From positions 1 through 22,918 of the forward strand of contig JAFDTZ010000017.1 of NCBI GenBank assembly GCA_019594305.1: a stretch of 22,918 nt of DNA. The letters are read 5' to 3'. Made by a program: the position numbers and the translations under genes. Under the pieces are notes generated by a model that had not been told where the DNA came from, searched no databases, and saw nothing but the letters and a program-made list of their open reading frames with translations. This DNA is from Thermoplasmata archaeon. GTDB taxonomy: Archaea; Thermoplasmatota; Thermoplasmata; Halarchaeoplasmatales; Halarchaeoplasmataceae. Below are positions 22,057 through 22,918 of the stretch, one piece after another. Within the stretch, counting starts at the first letter, position 1. The number at the start of each line of letters is the position of its first letter.

Positions 22057-22074
22057 TTTTTTGAAGTTTATAAT

Positions 22075-22097
22075 AAAAAAAATAGGAAGGGGGTTTT
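22075..22097 (-). terminator. C-rich plus oligo-T element after pilin 1
   Basis: Fourteen bases past the pilin 1 stop the minus strand reads AAAACCCCCTTCC, then TA and eight T. A near copy follows pilin 2. Oligo-T marks archaeal termination; the conserved C5-TTCC in front of it is an addition. Confidence 0.6.
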
Positions 22098-22110
22098 GTG
22101 CAATGCGTGC

Positions 22111-22587
22111 TCACGGCCCGATCAGGCCGGCGATGGTTCCAGTGTAGCCGTGTATGCGTACTACGACTTCGTACCCTCGGATGGTCTCACCTGTGTTGAG
22201 TCCATGGAATACGAGGGTTAGCCTAGTACCCGTTCCAACTCGGTCATCCTTTACGAGTAGGGTCCACTCACCGGTGTAATCAGTGGATTCGACAAGTTCG
22301 TTCCCCTGGGCGTCCAGGACCATATAGCGAACCTTTCCCACGTCAGCACTGCTGGGGTTGGTCATGGTGGTGCTGAACACTGCCATGGCACCCTCGTCTT
22401 CACTCTGAGTAAACCTGGTCAGGTTCGATCTCAGGACGAGCCTCCCGGCAACCAGTTTGGTTTCCGGGTCTTCAACGGTCACCAGCATGTACAGAGTTGC
22501 GGCGAGCACGACGGTTATCGCTACCATCAAGATGGTGGCGATCACAGGAGAGACCGCTTTTTCTCTCCCGAATATATTTCTTTTCAT
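22111..22587 (-). CDS. Archaeal type IV pilin-like protein (pilin 1)
   Basis: 158 residues from the ATG at 22587, which has AGGAG 9 bases upstream; an ATG at 22611 precedes that site and is rejected. The N-terminus is a class III (prepilin) signal: a short basic stretch MKRNIFGREK, then AVSPVIATILMVAITVVLAA as the hydrophobic stalk. This is the DUF1628/archaeal pilin N-terminal pattern. Processing probably occurs just before the hydrophobic stretch, near residues 10-11. The rest is a beta-rich ectodomain with no cysteines, ending RGYEVVVRIHGYTGTIAG. It is probably exported and anchored or assembled into a surface filament. The assembly ATPase and prepilin peptidase are not in the window. A TATA box (ATATAAG) lies at about 22628-22635. 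Confidence 0.9.
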   Translation of the reverse strand: MKRNIFGREKAVSPVIATILMVAITVVLAATLYMLVTVEDPETKLVAGRLVLRSNLTRFTQSEDEGAMAVFSTTMTNPSSADVGKVRYMVLDAQGNELVESTDYTGEWTLLVKDDRVGTGTRLTLVFHGLNTGETIRGYEVVVRIHGYTGTIAGLIGP

Positions 22588-22627
22588 ATGTTTAGTCTCC
22601 TGCAGGTTCATACCTACATGCAGTAAC

Positions 22628-22635
22628 TTATATGA
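22628..22635 (-). promoter_or_regulatory. TATA box of pilin 1
   Basis: The minus strand reads CATATAAG 41-48 bases before the ATG, giving a start site near 22607 and a leader of about 20 bases carrying AGGAG (22597-22601). Pilin 1 can thus be expressed independently of pilin 2. Confidence 0.45.
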
Positions 22636-22673
22636 AAATGGTATGTTAAATACATTTCGTATATTTGTGAGTT

Positions 22674-22694
22674 AAAAAATAGGGAAGGGGGTTT
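22674..22694 (-). terminator. C-rich plus oligo-T element after pilin 2
   Basis: The minus strand reads AAACCCCCTTCCC, then TA and six T, about 30-50 bases past the pilin 2 stop. It matches the element after pilin 1 except for one extra C and a shorter T run. Confidence 0.6.
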
Positions 22695-22724
22695 GGGTGT
22701 TTTCAAGAGGTTGTGTGACGATGT

Positions 22725-22918
22725 TTACTGTGCTACAGTACTCATGGTACCGTCGTAGCCGTCTATACGGACGATGATCTCATAGCCGCGTACGTTGTCT
22801 TCATCTCCGAAAGTTAAGGTCATTCTGCTTCCGGTTACTACACGGTCTTCGTCGTCCGTTAAACTGTATTCTGGTACTATACCTGCTACATCTTCGCCAT
22901 TAGCGTCAAGAATGTCGA
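22725..22918 (-). CDS. Archaeal type IV pilin-like protein (pilin 2), N-terminus beyond the window
   Basis: The last 64 codons of a minus-strand gene that enters from the right edge and stops with TAA at 22725-22727. The visible end reads from about DILDANGEDVAGIV to SRMTLTFGDEDNVRGYEI and finishes IIVRIDGYDGTMSTVAQ. It aligns with the end of pilin 1 (MVLDAQGNEL..., TRLTLVFHG..., RGYEVVVRIHGYTGTIAG), so it is a paralogue. The N-terminal pilin signal should lie outside the window. The ectodomain is more acidic than that of pilin 1. Confidence 0.85.
   Translation of the reverse strand, partial: DILDANGEDVAGIVPEYSLTDDEDRVVTGSRMTLTFGDEDNVRGYEIIVRIDGYDGTMSTVAQ

Noticed and set aside
1..22918. tRNA, rRNA, CRISPR array, insertion sequence, or replication origin
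   Set aside because: I found no cloverleaf, no regularly spaced repeats, no transposase and no origin-type repeat cluster by eye; a tRNA or RNA-family scan could still find something small.

Overview
The window is archaeal. It encodes a TATA-binding protein made of two direct repeats. Most transcription units start at an archaeal TATA box, several with almost no leader. Internal genes of operons have GGAGG/GGTGA-type ribosome binding sites. Two genes encode pilins with the archaeal N-terminus around a VSPVIATILMVAIT core. The 2-oxoacid:ferredoxin oxidoreductases have the four-subunit and two-subunit archaeal layouts. The gene mix (branched-chain and aromatic amino acid oxidation, no histone gene visible, no ribosomal marker) suggests a peptide- or amino-acid-using member of the Thermoplasmatota or a relative. 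That placement is inference and weak.

Positions 1-6388 (minus strand) hold a seven-gene operon. It encodes a four-subunit VOR/POR-type enzyme (gamma, delta, alpha, beta), indolepyruvate oxidoreductase (iorA, iorB) and a DHA1-type MFS transporter that runs off the left edge. The operon would convert branched-chain and aryl 2-oxoacids to acyl-CoAs and reduced ferredoxin. The TATA-binding protein gene (6478-7029) lies just upstream with its own promoter.

Positions 7189-14073 hold an acyl-CoA/biotin block. An acyl-CoA dehydrogenase and a PEBP/YbhB protein run rightward. A leftward four-gene operon encodes a 3-methylglutaconyl-CoA hydratase-like protein, a biotin carboxylase, a biotin carrier protein and a carboxyltransferase closely resembling methylcrotonyl-CoA carboxylase beta. 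Biotin protein ligase is transcribed divergently from that operon. With the oxidoreductases this reads as a leucine route: 2-oxoisocaproate to isovaleryl-CoA, 3-methylcrotonyl-CoA, 3-methylglutaconyl-CoA and HMG-CoA. HMG-CoA is also the mevalonate precursor of archaeal lipids.

Positions 14112-21348 are membrane and envelope genes: a MATE exporter, a divergent four-gene double ABC-2 transporter, a MoxR ATPase without its usual partners, and a UDP-sugar 6-dehydrogenase. Positions 21425-22918 hold two nearly identical, extremely lysine-rich coiled-coil proteins in tandem, each with its own promoter, and then two paralogous pilins (the second cut by the right edge) that share a downstream C-rich/oligo-T element. 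The lysine-rich pair is the best candidate for something undescribed.

No gap between genes exceeds 300 bases. No rRNA, tRNA, CRISPR array or insertion sequence was recognised.
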